NCBI GenBank assembly: GCA_033439255.1
Contig: CM065882.1
Coordinates: 1,798,001 to 1,862,000 of the forward strand
Reading direction: 5' to 3'
DNA: 64,000 nt
Origin: Hericium rajendrae
Lineage: Eukaryota; Basidiomycota; Agaricomycetes; Russulales; Hericiaceae
Position numbers and translations under genes: made by a program. How positions within the stretch are numbered: the stretch's first letter is position 1; each line of letters starts with the position of its first letter. Under the pieces are notes generated by a model. The model saw nothing but the letters and a program-made list of their open reading frames with translations. It was not told where the DNA came from and did not search any database. Below are positions 21,053-33,198 of this stretch, one piece after another.

Positions 21053-22343
21053 ATGTTGGGCGTTAGAGCAGCCGTAACGAAGGCGCATCTGAAGAGCGCG
21101 ACATGTCACGAAACTAATCGCCATATCTCTCAGAGTACGTCCGTCAGACATGTTCTCGGGATACTTGCTAATCGAGTGCAGGGACATTCACCACCAGGAT
21201 TACACCTATGGATCTGAGATATGACTGTATACGTGCTCCGAATGGAAATAAGACGGACAGGCCCCTTGTTATTCTTCATGGTCTCTTGTACGTGATCCCA
21301 CACCACAAAATGGAAAGAATTCAATAATGACGTCGCAGTGGGATGAAGCGGAATTGGCTGTCGCTTTCCAAGGCATTCGCAAAGGACTTGCAGAGACCAG
21401 TGTATGCATTGGTGAGTCTGCTCGTTTTTGTATGGTGTGCCTTACAAATGCTCTTTCAGGATTTACGAAACCATGGATCATCACCGCATGCGGAGCCTAT
21501 GAACTATCAGGCTATGGCGAACGATGTCTTACACTTTTTCGAGAATCACTCTCTGACTAATGTCTCGCTCCTAGGCCACTCTATGTGAGCCATTCGCTAT
21601 CAGTTCTCGTGGACTCGGGCGATCTGATATTTGCTCGGATGATTTGAAGGGGTGGTAAAGCTGCCATGACTTTGGCGCTTTCTCCAGTGCTACCACCAGG
21701 GCTCCTTCGGCACCTCATCGTTGCTGACATTGCTCCGGCCCGCGGCAAACTCTCAGACAATTTCAGTAGTTATGCAAAAGCTATGATAGAGATCGAAGCG
21801 GCCCAAGTCTCCACTCGTCAAGAAGCACAACGCATGCTGACGCCATATGAAGCAGTGAGTCCGATAAATCTTTAGGTAGTTTTTGGACTAAGACTATGCG
21901 ACAGGACCCAATGACTCGTGCTTTTCTCCTCACGAATCTGGACACATCGGGTCCTTCTTTTAAGTTCCGCATCCCGCTGAACATCATATCCAACTCCATT
22001 CATGACCTAGGCGATTTCCCATACAATGCCGGGGAGCGTACATGGGACGGGAAGACGCTGTTCATTAAAGGCTTGAGGAGCAATTATATCAACAACAAGA
22101 ATTTGCCGATCGCTAAGGCGTTCTTTCCAAACATGACTATGGTGACATTGGACGCAGGTCATTGGGGTACGTCAAGTTTGTTCTCGAGAATTCTACTTGA
22201 CCTCATTCTTGAATCGTTGCAATATCTTAGTTCATGCAGAGCGGTGAGTCAAATGTCATCCAGGGCTAGATTTGACTGATTGACGGCATCATAGTCCTAA
22301 TGAATTTAGACGCTACGTCGTCGACTTCATCAAGAATAACTAG
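21053..22343 (+). CDS. ABHD11/Imo32-type mitochondrial alpha/beta hydrolase
   Basis: Serine hydrolase of the ABHD11 group (yeast Imo32, Eat1). ATG at 21053 opens a basic leader (MLGVRAAVTKAHLKS) fitting a mitochondrial presequence. Intron GTACGT...GTGCAG joins HISQ to RTFTTRITPMDLRYD. Then PLVILHGLL, FGSKRNWLSLSKAF, DLRNHGSSPH (family motif), and after short introns LLGHSMGGKAAM with the nucleophile Ser in GHSMGG. The acid lies in the region KTLFIKGLRSNY and the His in LDAGHWVHAERP. The frame ends DFIKNN with TAG at 22341-22343. Length about 290 residues, normal. Converges with the minus-strand gene that ends at 22521. Confidence 0.88.
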
Positions 22344-22520
22344 ACATGTTTTCTGGGCACTGCAGCCATTACATCCGTTCCTTGTTCCATTAGAGGCGCA
22401 GACAATGCATTAATTAGATATGCTTGCTAGATTATGCTCAAATATCCTGAAGCACTGGTGTTCGCAACACAGCAAAATAAAACTGAAAATATGGTAACAC
22501 AAGCATACACCTAGATCGCT

Positions 22521-24200
22521 TCAGACTGCAAGCGCTTTACTACGCCGCCTCTCCCCGAAATCCTTATCCACAGCAAATCCGCTCTCTAGATCCACATTCC
22601 AGCTCATTCTCTCCTCCCCTTCGTCCAACAACGAGATGATATCGTCAAGTTGCTTGGACCTGCGCTTGTCTAGTACCCCGTCCCCTCGCTTCTCCGCCCT
22701 CCTACCTTCGGATTCATCGCACGGCTCGCTCAAGTAGCTGACGACAGAGTTAGGGCGCGCAGCAACCTGTTGCGGCAGGATGAGGGGACGCAGACCTGCT
22801 GTATGGCTTCGCTCCGAGAACCCCGAGGATACCGAAGACCGGGGATTCGCATCAGGTTCGAAATGTGCCCGCGCAACAGAGCGGAGGTAGTCTCTGTTCG
22901 TCAGCCCCTCCACGGCCATGTCCGCTTCAATAGGTGCCTTCTTGATCATAGGTCTCCTCGCGCCTTGTGATGCCGAGCGCGTGAGCGGTACTACTGCAGG
23001 TTGGGTGACCGGGAGGGGCAGAGACATCTTCATGATCTTGCGCTTCCCGGTAGCAGTGCTCGTCCTCGCCCTTCTCGCTTTGAGCTCGGCAGGCGTAGTC
23101 GGCGAGACCTGTATGCAACACGATCTCGTCGGAGAAGATGGTTTGGTGCCCACGTCATACATGGACAAGTCGTAGATGTTTAGCCTGGGTTTAATGGTCC
23201 TTACGCGGGGCTTCAATCCGCTGGAGGCGTTGCTTTGCTTCGAAACGCGCCTGGTTCCTTTCTCCGGTAAGTGTTGCTCATAGATGGAGAAGCTGAAAAT
23301 ATCTGTATATGAAGTTTCGTCGCCATCCTGCGCATAGTACGAGTCACCGCGCATAGCAAAAGGGTCACCATTGCAGACCTCGAAGTCGATTGCTATCGAT
23401 GAACTGGGACTGGGATGAGAAATGCGATTGATCAGATTGCTAGAGACACGGCGAAGAGCAGACCCTGGCGACAGAGGGCTAAGCGTGTCCGAGAACTTCT
23501 TGGTAGCATAAAGGCGCGCCCCGCGGAAACCACGTTGCTTTCTGCAGTCAGCCACTATTCCACCTTCCTCCGTGTCGCCTGAGGCCTCCGATTCGTCCAG
23601 AACTTCAGATTCAACATACTTGGCAAAGAAGCTAGTCATGGAGGTCTTCGGCGTACGAGGCGTGGGCGGTGGGATGGAGACGTCAGACGGGGCAGGGGAG
23701 TGTGCCGTCCCCGAGGAAAGAGCAGGAGTAGGCATGTATGGTTCCATTGTGGATGGCGGGCTGACCGTGTCGGGCGTAGAGCCTGAAGCGAGATGTGCGC
23801 TCTCAGCAGTATTCGCGGATCCGCTCGCAACCATCTCAAACTGGATGCCTTGGGCTATGGTGAAGGCTGGTTGAGCTGAAGTGCTGATGCCAGAAGAACA
23901 GGTGAGTGGCATCGCAGACGAGAGCTTGATCGCTAAAACACTCTTCTTCGCATGATGCTGCAGTCTTGCTTTCGTCTTAAGGTTGCGCGCGCGGGCATGC
24001 CTGGAGAGCGTGTGGTAGAAGCCTGAAAGGCCTTTCGTTGGCTTTGGCATGTTGACGGGCAGGGCGGGCGGATGGCCGGGGCCGTCGCTATGCTCCTGCT
24101 GCCCAAGACGCCGAACATAGGTGGTAAAGAGCGTGGAGGTGCGGAGCCAGAGTGTGCGAAAGAATGTGAGGATATCGTGTAGGTCAAAGAAAGACTGCAT
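22521..24200 (-). CDS. Hypothetical low-complexity protein, 559 residues
   Basis: One uninterrupted frame with ATG at 24200, so intronless, unlike nearly all neighbours. Sequence is rich in S, P, T and basic stretches, with many short motifs that look like phosphorylation sites (SPSPSSS, TPRTPKTS) and a conserved-looking C-terminus (KQLDDIISLLDEGEERMSWNVDLESG). The N-terminus is hydrophobic/aromatic (MQSFFDLHDILTFFRTLWLR). No known domain. Probably a largely disordered regulatory protein. Confidence 0.7.
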   Translation of the reverse strand: MQSFFDLHDILTFFRTLWLRTSTLFTTYVRRLGQQEHSDGPGHPPALPVNMPKPTKGLSGFYHTLSRHARARNLKTKARLQHHAKKSVLAIKLSSAMPLTCSSGISTSAQPAFTIAQGIQFEMVASGSANTAESAHLASGSTPDTVSPPSTMEPYMPTPALSSGTAHSPAPSDVSIPPPTPRTPKTSMTSFFAKYVESEVLDESEASGDTEEGGIVADCRKQRGFRGARLYATKKFSDTLSPLSPGSALRRVSSNLINRISHPSPSSSIAIDFEVCNGDPFAMRGDSYYAQDGDETSYTDIFSFSIYEQHLPEKGTRRVSKQSNASSGLKPRVRTIKPRLNIYDLSMYDVGTKPSSPTRSCCIQVSPTTPAELKARRARTSTATGKRKIMKMSLPLPVTQPAVVPLTRSASQGARRPMIKKAPIEADMAVEGLTNRDYLRSVARAHFEPDANPRSSVSSGFSERSHTAGLRPLILPQQVAARPNSVVSYLSEPCDESEGRRAEKRGDGVLDKRRSKQLDDIISLLDEGEERMSWNVDLESGFAVDKDFGERRRSKALAV

Positions 24201-26203
24201 ATGTGCTGATGCTGGCGATAGTCCTGAACGAGTTCATAGAGGGCAGGAGACATGGTTGGGAGTAGCCTATGTACCGCAACCTTGCCAGCCGCAGGCCATA
24301 CTGGAATGCAAGCCTTTTCCGCCTTCCATTTTAGGATTACTAGGATGCTTCACCCAGATCCGCATGGGCGTGGCGATGCTGTGCGCTGGATCATCGTGCG
24401 GCCAACCAATCATTCAATGAAATCAAGAGACACTCTTATGCATTCTGAATGAACGTATTCTGCGGCGCGGCTGTCCACCGATAATTCATGATGTGAAATC
24501 AAAGTTGTCACGCTTCATGGTACGCTCCGAAACGCTCGGCAACGCGCTAATTGCAAAAGATATGGGATTGAGGTTGCTTCTTGAAAATTCGGTTGCAAGC
24601 CCGAGACAGTGTCAAACATTCTCACGCTTCCTTCACAGTGAGTTCACTCTGTCAGAGACACCAGGATTCAGGAAACTGTAAGTACTTACATGCATCGAGC
24701 GATAAGCGAGATTGTGCTCTCACCTTAATACAGCATCTCTGACCGACAACGGAGCATCAGGCTTTGTTGGCACATATCGAGGCCCTTTAGCGGGGGTTCG
24801 TCGCAGTTGCTTGGCGCCTATCTATGTCCTGTATAAACTTTGCAAACCATGCGCACGTCCAGTCTTGACCGGATACTACTGTAACGCTCCTTCTCCTCTT
24901 ACCTTGAATATCACGTCAGATGAGTTGAGGTTGACCGAAGAGGTCCTCGCGTCACCTACGTTCAAGCGCACATCTGGGGAAACCGTCTACAATTGCAGTT
25001 CTTCCATTCCAAATATTCCAAGGCCTGGTTCCAGCGAAGCGCGGCTTCATTTTCCTTCCAGATCAGGTAGCCCGCTTTCAAGGACTCTCTTCTTCACAAC
25101 CGAGAGCGTTCACGTCAGGACTGGAAGCCTTTCAGAGTCTGACATTGGTCCCGGTCCTCGGAAGTGCAATCCGTGGACTGTCCGAATCCAGCTGGAAGAG
25201 CTCGGAAAAGCACAGAAACACATTATGAAAGGGAAGACAGACATGACTCGGCCGTCTTCTTGTGCATCCCGTGCCCCGCCTGCATAGTAAAGGCGGGCGA
25301 AGGAAGACGCTGCGTTACGGCAGTATGGTGCTATTCAGAGTGCCAGCGATACAACGCTAACATACAACAGAGGCATGCACTCCCCTTTTCCGGCTATTTT
25401 TGTATCGCGCCGTGGGGCAGGGATCCCGGAGCCTCTATCCATCCTGTGTCCTTCGACTCCGAGTCTCATGCAGACGGATGGTATTCCTGTCTATGATTTT
25501 GAAATGAGCCTACATCCCGTCTTTGTTATGAGATTGGAGCAGCGTACTTACACATCGTCTTCCCTAATTGCTCTGACTTACCTGTCTAGTACCGTGCTTT
25601 GTGTCTCATTCAATAACGCCCATGGGTCCCTCACCAGTGCGGAACTGGATCACACCGTCTCTCTTGATTCAGACCCAGTTTATCGCTGATGTTCCCGAAG
25701 TTCTACCTGCTCTGATGGATCAGTCGTGTCGTATGGTTGAATGAGGCTGATGACTTAACGGAACGCTGACGGCCGTGTCATGCGGACTGTAAAAATAGAT
25801 CTATGAGCTGAGAACATGCCGTTGTTCTGTGTGAATACTTTTTATGTCATGGTAAAAGCCTACCTGTGGCGAGCTCATTTGGCCATCGTGCCATGCGCAA
25901 CGACGCCCACTTATCCTCCGAGGCTGGACGCGTTGGACGCGACGACGGGGGCTAGCGTATCTAATGGGCGTCTTGTGACGTTTTATGGTGGTCACCTGTC
26001 CGCGCCAGGACGGTGCACGGGACCGCGTCTGCCGCGCTCTACTCTTCGAACATCCTCTTCATGTAGCAGAGACTCACCGTGACCCTTAATCACCTTCTTG
26101 CCCACATGTACTGTCCAGGAATATGTTGCTTCTCAACTATAATGGCCTGTATAAATACGGCGTTTGCAGAGCAAAGGTAAAGCATCTTAAATTTTCTCAG
26201 ATC
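24201..26203. other. 2-kb intergenic stretch with one uncertain ORF
   Basis: The only frame of note is 24712-25287 on the plus strand (191 codons, several cysteines, no recognised domain); overlapping frames go on to about 25690. Codon use and lack of splice logic make it doubtful. The right end should contain the promoter of the esterase gene. Confidence 0.45.
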
Positions 26204-27501
26204 ATGTTGCTCAGCAAGTCTGTCTTCGTCGCGTCGCTTGGGTCGGTTGCCTTGGGAAGTCCTTTCATGGCTCCTCGTGAAAGGAATGACGGTATCCATC
26301 TTGCTGTCAGTCCTATGTGCGGCCCTCTCGGTGGAAACACGGCCGACGTTAACGGGGGTATCAATCTGAAGTCGATCAAGACCATTGTCTCCTTCGGCGT
26401 ACTGCTTCACTCTTAAAACCACACGAGATCGTTGCTAATGATATCGATTTGATGCAGGACTCGTATACCGATGGCGGAAAGCATGATGGATCTCCTTTGC
26501 TCCCACCCGTCCTCATTCCGCCAGGCATCGAGGCAGGTGGTCGATCGACTGATGGCCCAGTCTGGATCGAGTATATTGCAAACGACATAGGCGCAAAGCT
26601 CATGGACTATGCTGTTAGTGTCTCTCGTTATCCTGTGCATCACGTATTGACTGAGGTTCCCCTGATAGGTAGCCAGTGCGGTCGTGAACATTTCGCTATG
26701 GCCCGACAATCCGAGGCCTGTGGATTTCCTACAACAAAGTGGAGATCTTGTACAATGTGCTTCTGACCGAAACTAACGTGTCATCATGATTTAGTGGCAG
26801 TGTTCCTAGGTCAGTCAAATAAACTTGACTCCGATTCGACTCTGTATACCCTATTCTTTGGAATCAAGTACGTTCTGAAGTTTCGTTTGTCCTTGAAAAC
26901 TGAAGCCATCTGACGACCTGATGTATCTCAGTGATTGGGAAGACGTTAAAGGTAAGCTGCCTCCCAGTATTCTACTTGCCCAACTAAGGATTGCATCTAT
27001 TTAGTCGATGGCAATCATCTCCCACAAGCTGCAGCAGATCTCCTCGGCCAAATTGAGGTCCTAGCGAGTGAGCCAACGAACGGACGCTCATTCCTCATCA
27101 CCGATGTCTATGGTCGCGGCCAGCATGATGCCGCGGGCGAAGCATGGAAACAGGCCATCTATGATGGTATCAGCGCTTTCCATAAAGGCACAAATGTCAG
27201 TGCTCCATTAAAGGTCGCCTACGCCGATTTCTCCCGCATATGGGACGGCGTGTTGGGCCCTAATCCTGGATATAAGGCCTTCGGATACACAAGCACTGAC
27301 TCATGCGTCGTGGGCAATACCACCGCTGGGGCGTGCGACGATCCAAAACACTATTTCTACTGGATTGATGGGTTAGTAAATTCATTTCAAATGACCGAAC
27401 TTCATGACTCAAATATCGCACATAGACACCCGTCAAACGAGACTATGCGCATCATGGCTGACTATGTGGAGGAAGTTTTGGATAGGTGTGGCGTTCCCTG
27501 A
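26204..27501 (+). CDS. Secreted SGNH/GDSL esterase, CE16 type
   Basis: Predicted extracellular carbohydrate acetylesterase. ATG at 26204 opens a signal peptide (MLLSKSVFVASLGSVALGS). The first intron (GTACTG...TGCAG) splits the block I motif, giving SFG then DSYTDGG, with the catalytic Ser. Further exons give WIEYIANDIGAKLMDYA, VVNISLWPDN, a short exon with LDSDSTLYTLFFGIN, DWEDVK and the long exon from VDGNHLPQAA to YFYWIDG. The last exon begins HPSNETMRIMADYV, so the joined block V reads WIDG-HPS with Asp and His of the triad. TGA at 27499-27501. About 330 residues, normal for CE16. An in-frame ATG at 26123 would spoil the signal peptide, so I prefer 26204. Confidence 0.85.
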
Positions 27502-27904
27502 AGTTTTTCTCATAATCTATTCCCATCCTGCATGCTATTTATCCTGCTATCAGGTCGTTCTTCTAGCTACATCTATACCTCGCGATTCTGTGTGGTTTGT
27601 AACGGTCTTCTCGCCATTGCAGACCGTATCTCGTGTCGGAGTATTATTATTCGTGTTTTACAACAGCATACAAAATGGAAGATGAGATGGTACAGGAAAC
27701 GAGATGACAGATATACAGAGGACAACCTAGATCATAGAGGTACAAGTAAAGGAGAATCAATAATAGCAATGACTTGGATCCGTGTGTACAGACGCGTTGC
27801 CGGTGATTCTTAATCTTATGATCTCGGACGGTATCACCATATTGTGGATCCCGGCAGGCTTGTCTTTTTCAACGATTCTCGAAAGGAGACACAGCTGCCC
27901 AGCT
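27502..27904. other. Intergenic between convergent genes
   Basis: Downstream region of the esterase and of the minus-strand CCCH gene. AT-richer than the genes; no feature seen apart from likely polyadenylation regions. Confidence 0.5.
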
Positions 27905-29445
27905 CTATGCGGTGAAGGAAGTCAGCGTGTGGATCTTGCGACGAGAGAACCAATGACAAACCTTATTCTTGCCGTGACGCATTTTGCGACCACTGGTAGC
28001 CTTGCACTTTCTCGGAGAGCTCGTAGATTCAGGCTCAGGACGCGCAGCGACACTCGCGCGGCGGCCGTGTTGTGCGTTAGAATGGTTCCTAGACGTCTTC
28101 TTGGCAGCAACTCGCGGAAACTCGCCCGACGCCTTGAGGGTCTCGAGGGACTGTACCTCCTCTGACATAACTTTGGTTGCGTACTGAGGGGGAGATGGCG
28201 GGAACGTCAGAGCCTCCTTCTCAGCTTGCGTCAGAGAGGACGGAGGAGCAACGAACTCCAGGCCCTGCGGGGTGACAAACGCATAGCGGGTGTTCGCAAT
28301 AGCTTGCAGATCGGTCACGTCTTGTCCAGGCTGGAAGCTAGGCCGGCCAAGGGGAACAGGGAAGAATACAGTGCCATTGCGCTCCATCGCTCCTTCAGGA
28401 AGCTGGGCCTGCGTAGGATCCGTCGACGGGCCTTTGCTCGGCCAACCCATCTCTAACGTAGGTTCACGGAAGTTGAAAGGAGGGTCAGGGTGCTTGAACG
28501 GACACTGCTCGCCACCAAAGCAGGTCGGGTAGGTTAGACACGGAGTGAAGGGCATATCTGTCGCACACGGAAATATAAGACAAAGCAAAGGTATGCCTTC
28601 AGGAAAACTCACAAGGAACAATATTCTTTGGATGGTAATGACGACAGTTCTTGACCTTGCAAATACCCTGCACGAAGGCCCAGCAATAGTCGCGAGGAGT
28701 TTCATTACTGCAGGTGGTCGACGTGTCCGCGCGACTATATGATGTAGGTGAGCTGGATGCTTCAGCCAAAGATACGAGAGTAATCGTCGAAGAAGATCGC
28801 GGTGAAGACGTTGTAGATACCGCGCTGGAAGACGCCATACGATGGAGAGCTGGGCGCTGCACTTGAGTCACGTCATGCATGCTGCAATATTTTCAGACCA
28901 TGTTCAATAATGATTGAGGAAAGTACTAACAAGTGACAACGCTCGCCATACGGACACCATCCATTACTTTGAATGAAGTGCCTGCAGGGGACTGTCTTCG
29001 CCACGATATAGCGGAGGGACGGATGGACATGATCGACTAACTCTTGAGTCGAATCAGAGCTGTCAAGCTGGGGCAATATCGAGGAAGGAGAGGAAAAATC
29101 TGTGGCGGGAGAAGGCGACAGCGGCGATAACCTCCACGGCATGTTCATCGGACCCGGATTATATGCAGAGGAAACGGCACCTCGATGTGGAAAGATCGCG
29201 GGAGTTTGAACAAGACGAGGCAAATGGTGTACGAGACGCAGATAGGAGAAGACGCCTCCTGATGCCACAAGTACTGCAGGGTCCGCGAAGAGGGCAGAAA
29301 GGAAAATGGGAGGGTGGCACAATAGATTATGCACATTGCGGTCTGCATACGCATCCGGGCGAAGAGTAACTGACCACACAGCTCCGTGAGTTGACCACCA
29401 ACTGCAACATACAAACTCACCTGGAACACGATAGAAGGCAGACAT
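27905..29445 (-). CDS. CCCH zinc-finger protein, paralogue 1
   Basis: Likely RNA-binding protein with three CCCH fingers. Finger 1 is CRHFIQSNGWCPYGERC followed, across an intron, by HFMH (C-x9-C-x5-C-x3-H). Finger 2 is CWAFVQGICKVKNCRHYH (C-x7-C-x4-C-x3-H). Finger 3 is CLTYPTCFGGEQCPFKH (C-x5-C-x5-C-x3-H), again just after an intron. The N-terminal exons are uncertain; the first ATG near the open start is MSAFYRVP at 29445. The C-terminal half is proline- and serine-rich with a basic end. The same three fingers with the same two intron positions occur at 34974-36261, so these are paralogues. Confidence 0.75.
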
Positions 29446-30327
29446 CTCCGAGGGAGCTTGAGGACCTGGATAGAACAAAGACTCAGAGAAATGGCGTGGA
29501 GGCAGGATCTTTGTTCGAGAATGAGTCAGTGCGCAAGTAATATGGAACGGGAGAGAGTCAAGATAAAACTCAGGAAATTGAGGAGATCCTCTCGAGAAGG
29601 TGTCTTAGCTTTATAGAGGAAGAGAATACGCGACTTGTAAAAGCGACAGACTATGAGATTGAGCGCGTTCATCCCCCCTTGCGTACGGCCACGTGTGGAG
29701 CATGCGTCCACGGTTCAAAGCTCGGGAGAACAAAGACCATACAACACAATGAATACAAAGGGACACAACAGTCCAGGTGGCCCGTCTAGCCACGCCCTTT
29801 GAATAACGCATTGTGCGGCTTGTGGGCCTCTCATTGTGGAGATGTCTGCGCTGGAAAACCTGGCCATCCATAATGCGACGTTATCAGGTCATCGCAATTA
29901 TCATAAGCCACTCACAATCATGATGAGTAGAGAAGCAGAAAGTCATCCGTTATGACCACCTTGCATACGCTAGAGTCCAATTGTTTGCAGAACGCTATTG
30001 GATCTCTCAGAGACGGCGGAAGCAAGAGATCCTTTGATCTTTTGACCTTGAGAGCGTCAGACGGCCGACACTCGCTAGACTTCCGCCCCGAATAACCCCC
30101 CATGTGATGCGCATGCGCCTTCAATTGCTTTTATTAATGGGTTAATTGCTATCATAGAGGGTCTGCAGATGTCTTGACCGTCGCCTTAGACTGCTCATTG
30201 CTGTACGAGTCAGGTTCCGAATGTACACGAACCTCCGATAGCTGGATACTGTGCGGAGGTCTTGTGCTAGTTGTCGCCCAGCGTAAAGTTTCAATATCAG
30301 TCTGTGCGCGCAGGAACATTCCCTGTG
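29446..30327. other. Intergenic, promoter side of CCCH paralogue 1
   Basis: No supported gene. Small frames on the minus strand (29611-29871, 29918-30124) have no recognised domain. Confidence 0.5.
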
Positions 30328-31767
30328 TTAGCTGTGCCGACCAGTCAGGAGTAGTCCATATATTACCGTTCTGTCAATGCTCATTGTTCCGGCTAACCTG
30401 GCCCGAAGTTCGTCGCGAGAGATAAGCGTGTCAAGGAGCGTCTGCAACATCAGCGTGCGTGTGAGTTTTCGCCCATTGATGACATGGGAAAGGCAACTCA
30501 CGTTTGTGTAGATCCGGCCGATGGGAATGGCGAACATGCCATACATATTGGTGTCAGGATACTGCAGAAAGGTCGCAAGATCGCTCAATGAGAATATGCC
30601 AGCAAAGACGCCGGTCTGAATTGCGCCGCGTACGAGGCGATTCAGGACATTGTCTGTCTTGCGAAAGCCACTTTTTGATCGTAGCAGTGAAAATGTCAGT
30701 AGACCTGTAGAGATATTAGTGAGGGTCGATCGCGTAGATAAATAAGCACCATGTGCACCTGTTATGAGGAGATCCGTGCCAACTTGCATAGATAACCACG
30801 CTGTCACGAGGTTGTTAAGGACAGAGAGATCGGCCAAACTGAGTGAAGTTCAGTGCTAAATCTACATGAACCCCGCGTCGAGCCCACGTACACCGAGATT
30901 ATCCATGCTCTTATCCCGCAAGCCATACCCAAGCCGAAGGAGGCAAACGCAAGCAAAAGGATAACAACAAAAATCATCCTACTGTCTGTCAGGCGACAGA
31001 TACTGAGATGAATGAAAGGATATATGAGAGGATATACGATATTTAGATGAATTGTACATACCGGTACCCCAGAAAAATTTGCGTAGCAAGTGCGGCTAAT
31101 GCAGTGGCAATGGGTGTGAAAGTATACGGCCATAACGCAACTGGAGTTATCGTCAGTATCTGCTCATCGATGAGAATTCACACCTTACCTTCCAGTGCTT
31201 CTGGATTAGCAAAGTTCGTGACGCTGATGCATATTTTAGAAAAACAATTGCCATGGAGGGATGCAAATAACACTGACCAGTACTCCCAAGCCATATAGAT
31301 GACGCTGCAAGGCCGCAGCATTGATGTAGTCCCTTTCATAACGAACGTAATCACGTACGAAATGCTATGTGCGGTATCAACAAGAAAGAGGAACAACACA
31401 GCCAGCCTTGAGCCTCGATAAGAGCCGAGATGCATCACTAGTCGATGACATTACGTACTTGATTCTCAGTGGATCATTGAAATCTGTGAAATCGAATATT
31501 CGTGAACATCAGGAGTAAATATGCAAAGTGCTAAGATTATGAGAAGACCCACAGGTTCGCCAATACGCCGCAAATTGGTAGGTGACAAGACCATACAGGT
31601 ATGTATTGACTGGAACACGACTCAGCGACATCAGCCTTGAGACGCACGGAGTGTACATACAGAATATGCCAACAAGCAAGGTACCTGAATAAACGTTGCT
31701 AATTATATGTTATGCTGAACAAGGAGGGAAGTAAAGGCGTACCGAGCGTCTTGTCATAGAGACCCAT
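30328..31767 (-). CDS. DUF6534 multi-pass membrane protein
   Basis: Basidiomycete-expanded seven-helix membrane family of unknown function. ATG at 31767 gives MGLYDKTLG, then after an intron TLLVGIF, and NTYLYGLVTYQFAAYW, DFNDPLRIK, LAVLFLFLVDTAHSISYVITF, further helices (MIFVVILLLAFASFGLGMA), and the diagnostic DUF6534 region: LVTAWLSMQVGTDLLITG, KTDNVLNRLVRGAIQTGV, FAIPIGRIYTN, spliced to TLLDTLISRDELR. Stop TAA at 30328. Several exons in the middle are approximate. Helix pattern and the YTN-x-LL-x-TLxxR ending leave little doubt about the family. Confidence 0.8.
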
Positions 31768-33198
31768 GTCTGATAGGGCACCTGGAGTACGTAGTCTGAA
31801 CGAGCACGGGCTTATAAGACTGGCAAAGTACCAGTTCCAGGCCCCAGGCTACTGAGGTACCCGTGGTGAAAGGGATCACGGACGAGAAGCCACAAGATTT
31901 TTAATAGGCACGGCCAACTGTCCAACTGTCTCTTGCTCCAAGCCCATATCGATGACGCCCGTTTCGGTGACATTCTGTATGGAACGGTGGAACCTCAATA
32001 CATTGAATCTTACAGGGCGTCGAAGGTGTTGCAGGGTATTGCACCGTCCATTTTTATCGCTAGGCTGCTGGGAGATGTCGTAGAAGCGCCCAGCGCGCCT
32101 GGTAAGAAGTCATGTACAATCTAGCAGCAGCAAGGCTAACAGATGCTAAGTCAATGTCGAGCTGTTGGTTCCCTGGTAGTTCGCATCCTGTGAGTACGGT
32201 TGCGCACGTTTCTTCGATGTTGTGTATATCAGGGGCTCAACTGCAATCCACAAGACGGAATGTACTAATGTGGTACACGCCATTCAAGCGACTTGCATCA
32301 AGCCCGAATATTGCTAGAATGCTACGGTTGACACCGCTTACAGCAGGGCGCATGAAGCTGCCAGATTTGCTCCGAGACCTCCGCCGGACGAAGACGACAT
32401 TCAGATGAGGTCCTGAAGGCGTCATGAAGAAAATCAGTAGTCTGATAAGGAACAGGCATCCAGTGCTTTCACCGTGTCACATACCACGATCGCCAGTCCA
32501 TAGAAACCACCTGTCTTCAAGGAAATTGAACGTCTAGGCGTCTAAATAGATCGTCGGGAATCTATTGCACATCAGTGCGATGTCGCCACTACTTGATGGT
32601 AACCCTTCGTGTAGCGACGGCGGCGCACATTCATTGAAATCGTGAATAAGAGTCGATTCTTGCCAAGGTGGATGAGAATCAACGCCGCAGAAACCCAACA
32701 CGTCGTCAGAAGGGAGGGTAAACGGCCGCTGAGATTGCCGCCCGCTGAGCGTCGAGACTCGCTCATTGCCGTACGATCCTTCTCATTTTCAACCTCCGCG
32801 AAATAGGTTCGCACCGTGGGTATGTGCACGCATCCTCGAGTAGATATCATCTTCCAGCTAAATTCTTCACAGGACCAGAACTTAAATCAATCAACCTCTC
32901 ATGTAAACGCGCATGTGGCTCGGTATCGACTCTCGATACAGCACAGCCATCTCATTGACAGGGAAAGGCTCATTCATTGCTTATCTGTTCGTCATCCGAG
33001 AGTCGGACAGTTTGTTTTATCCTTCTTTTCCTGGGCGTCATTCAGTACATGACCATCTGACCAAGGACCGTGTCAAATGTAGACTGATGGGGTATTGTCA
33101 CGATGTATCAGGGCAGTTGGTCGCTCTATATAATGCCATGCAGTTTCTGCCTGGCCCAATCCGAGGATCGTCGTGAGTCCCTTGTCCAGTCCTACATC
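31768..33198. other. 1.4-kb intergenic stretch
   Basis: Short plus-strand frames (31933-32124, 32112-32408) show no domain and no clear splice partners. Contains the divergent promoters of the DUF6534 gene and the SDR gene. Confidence 0.5.
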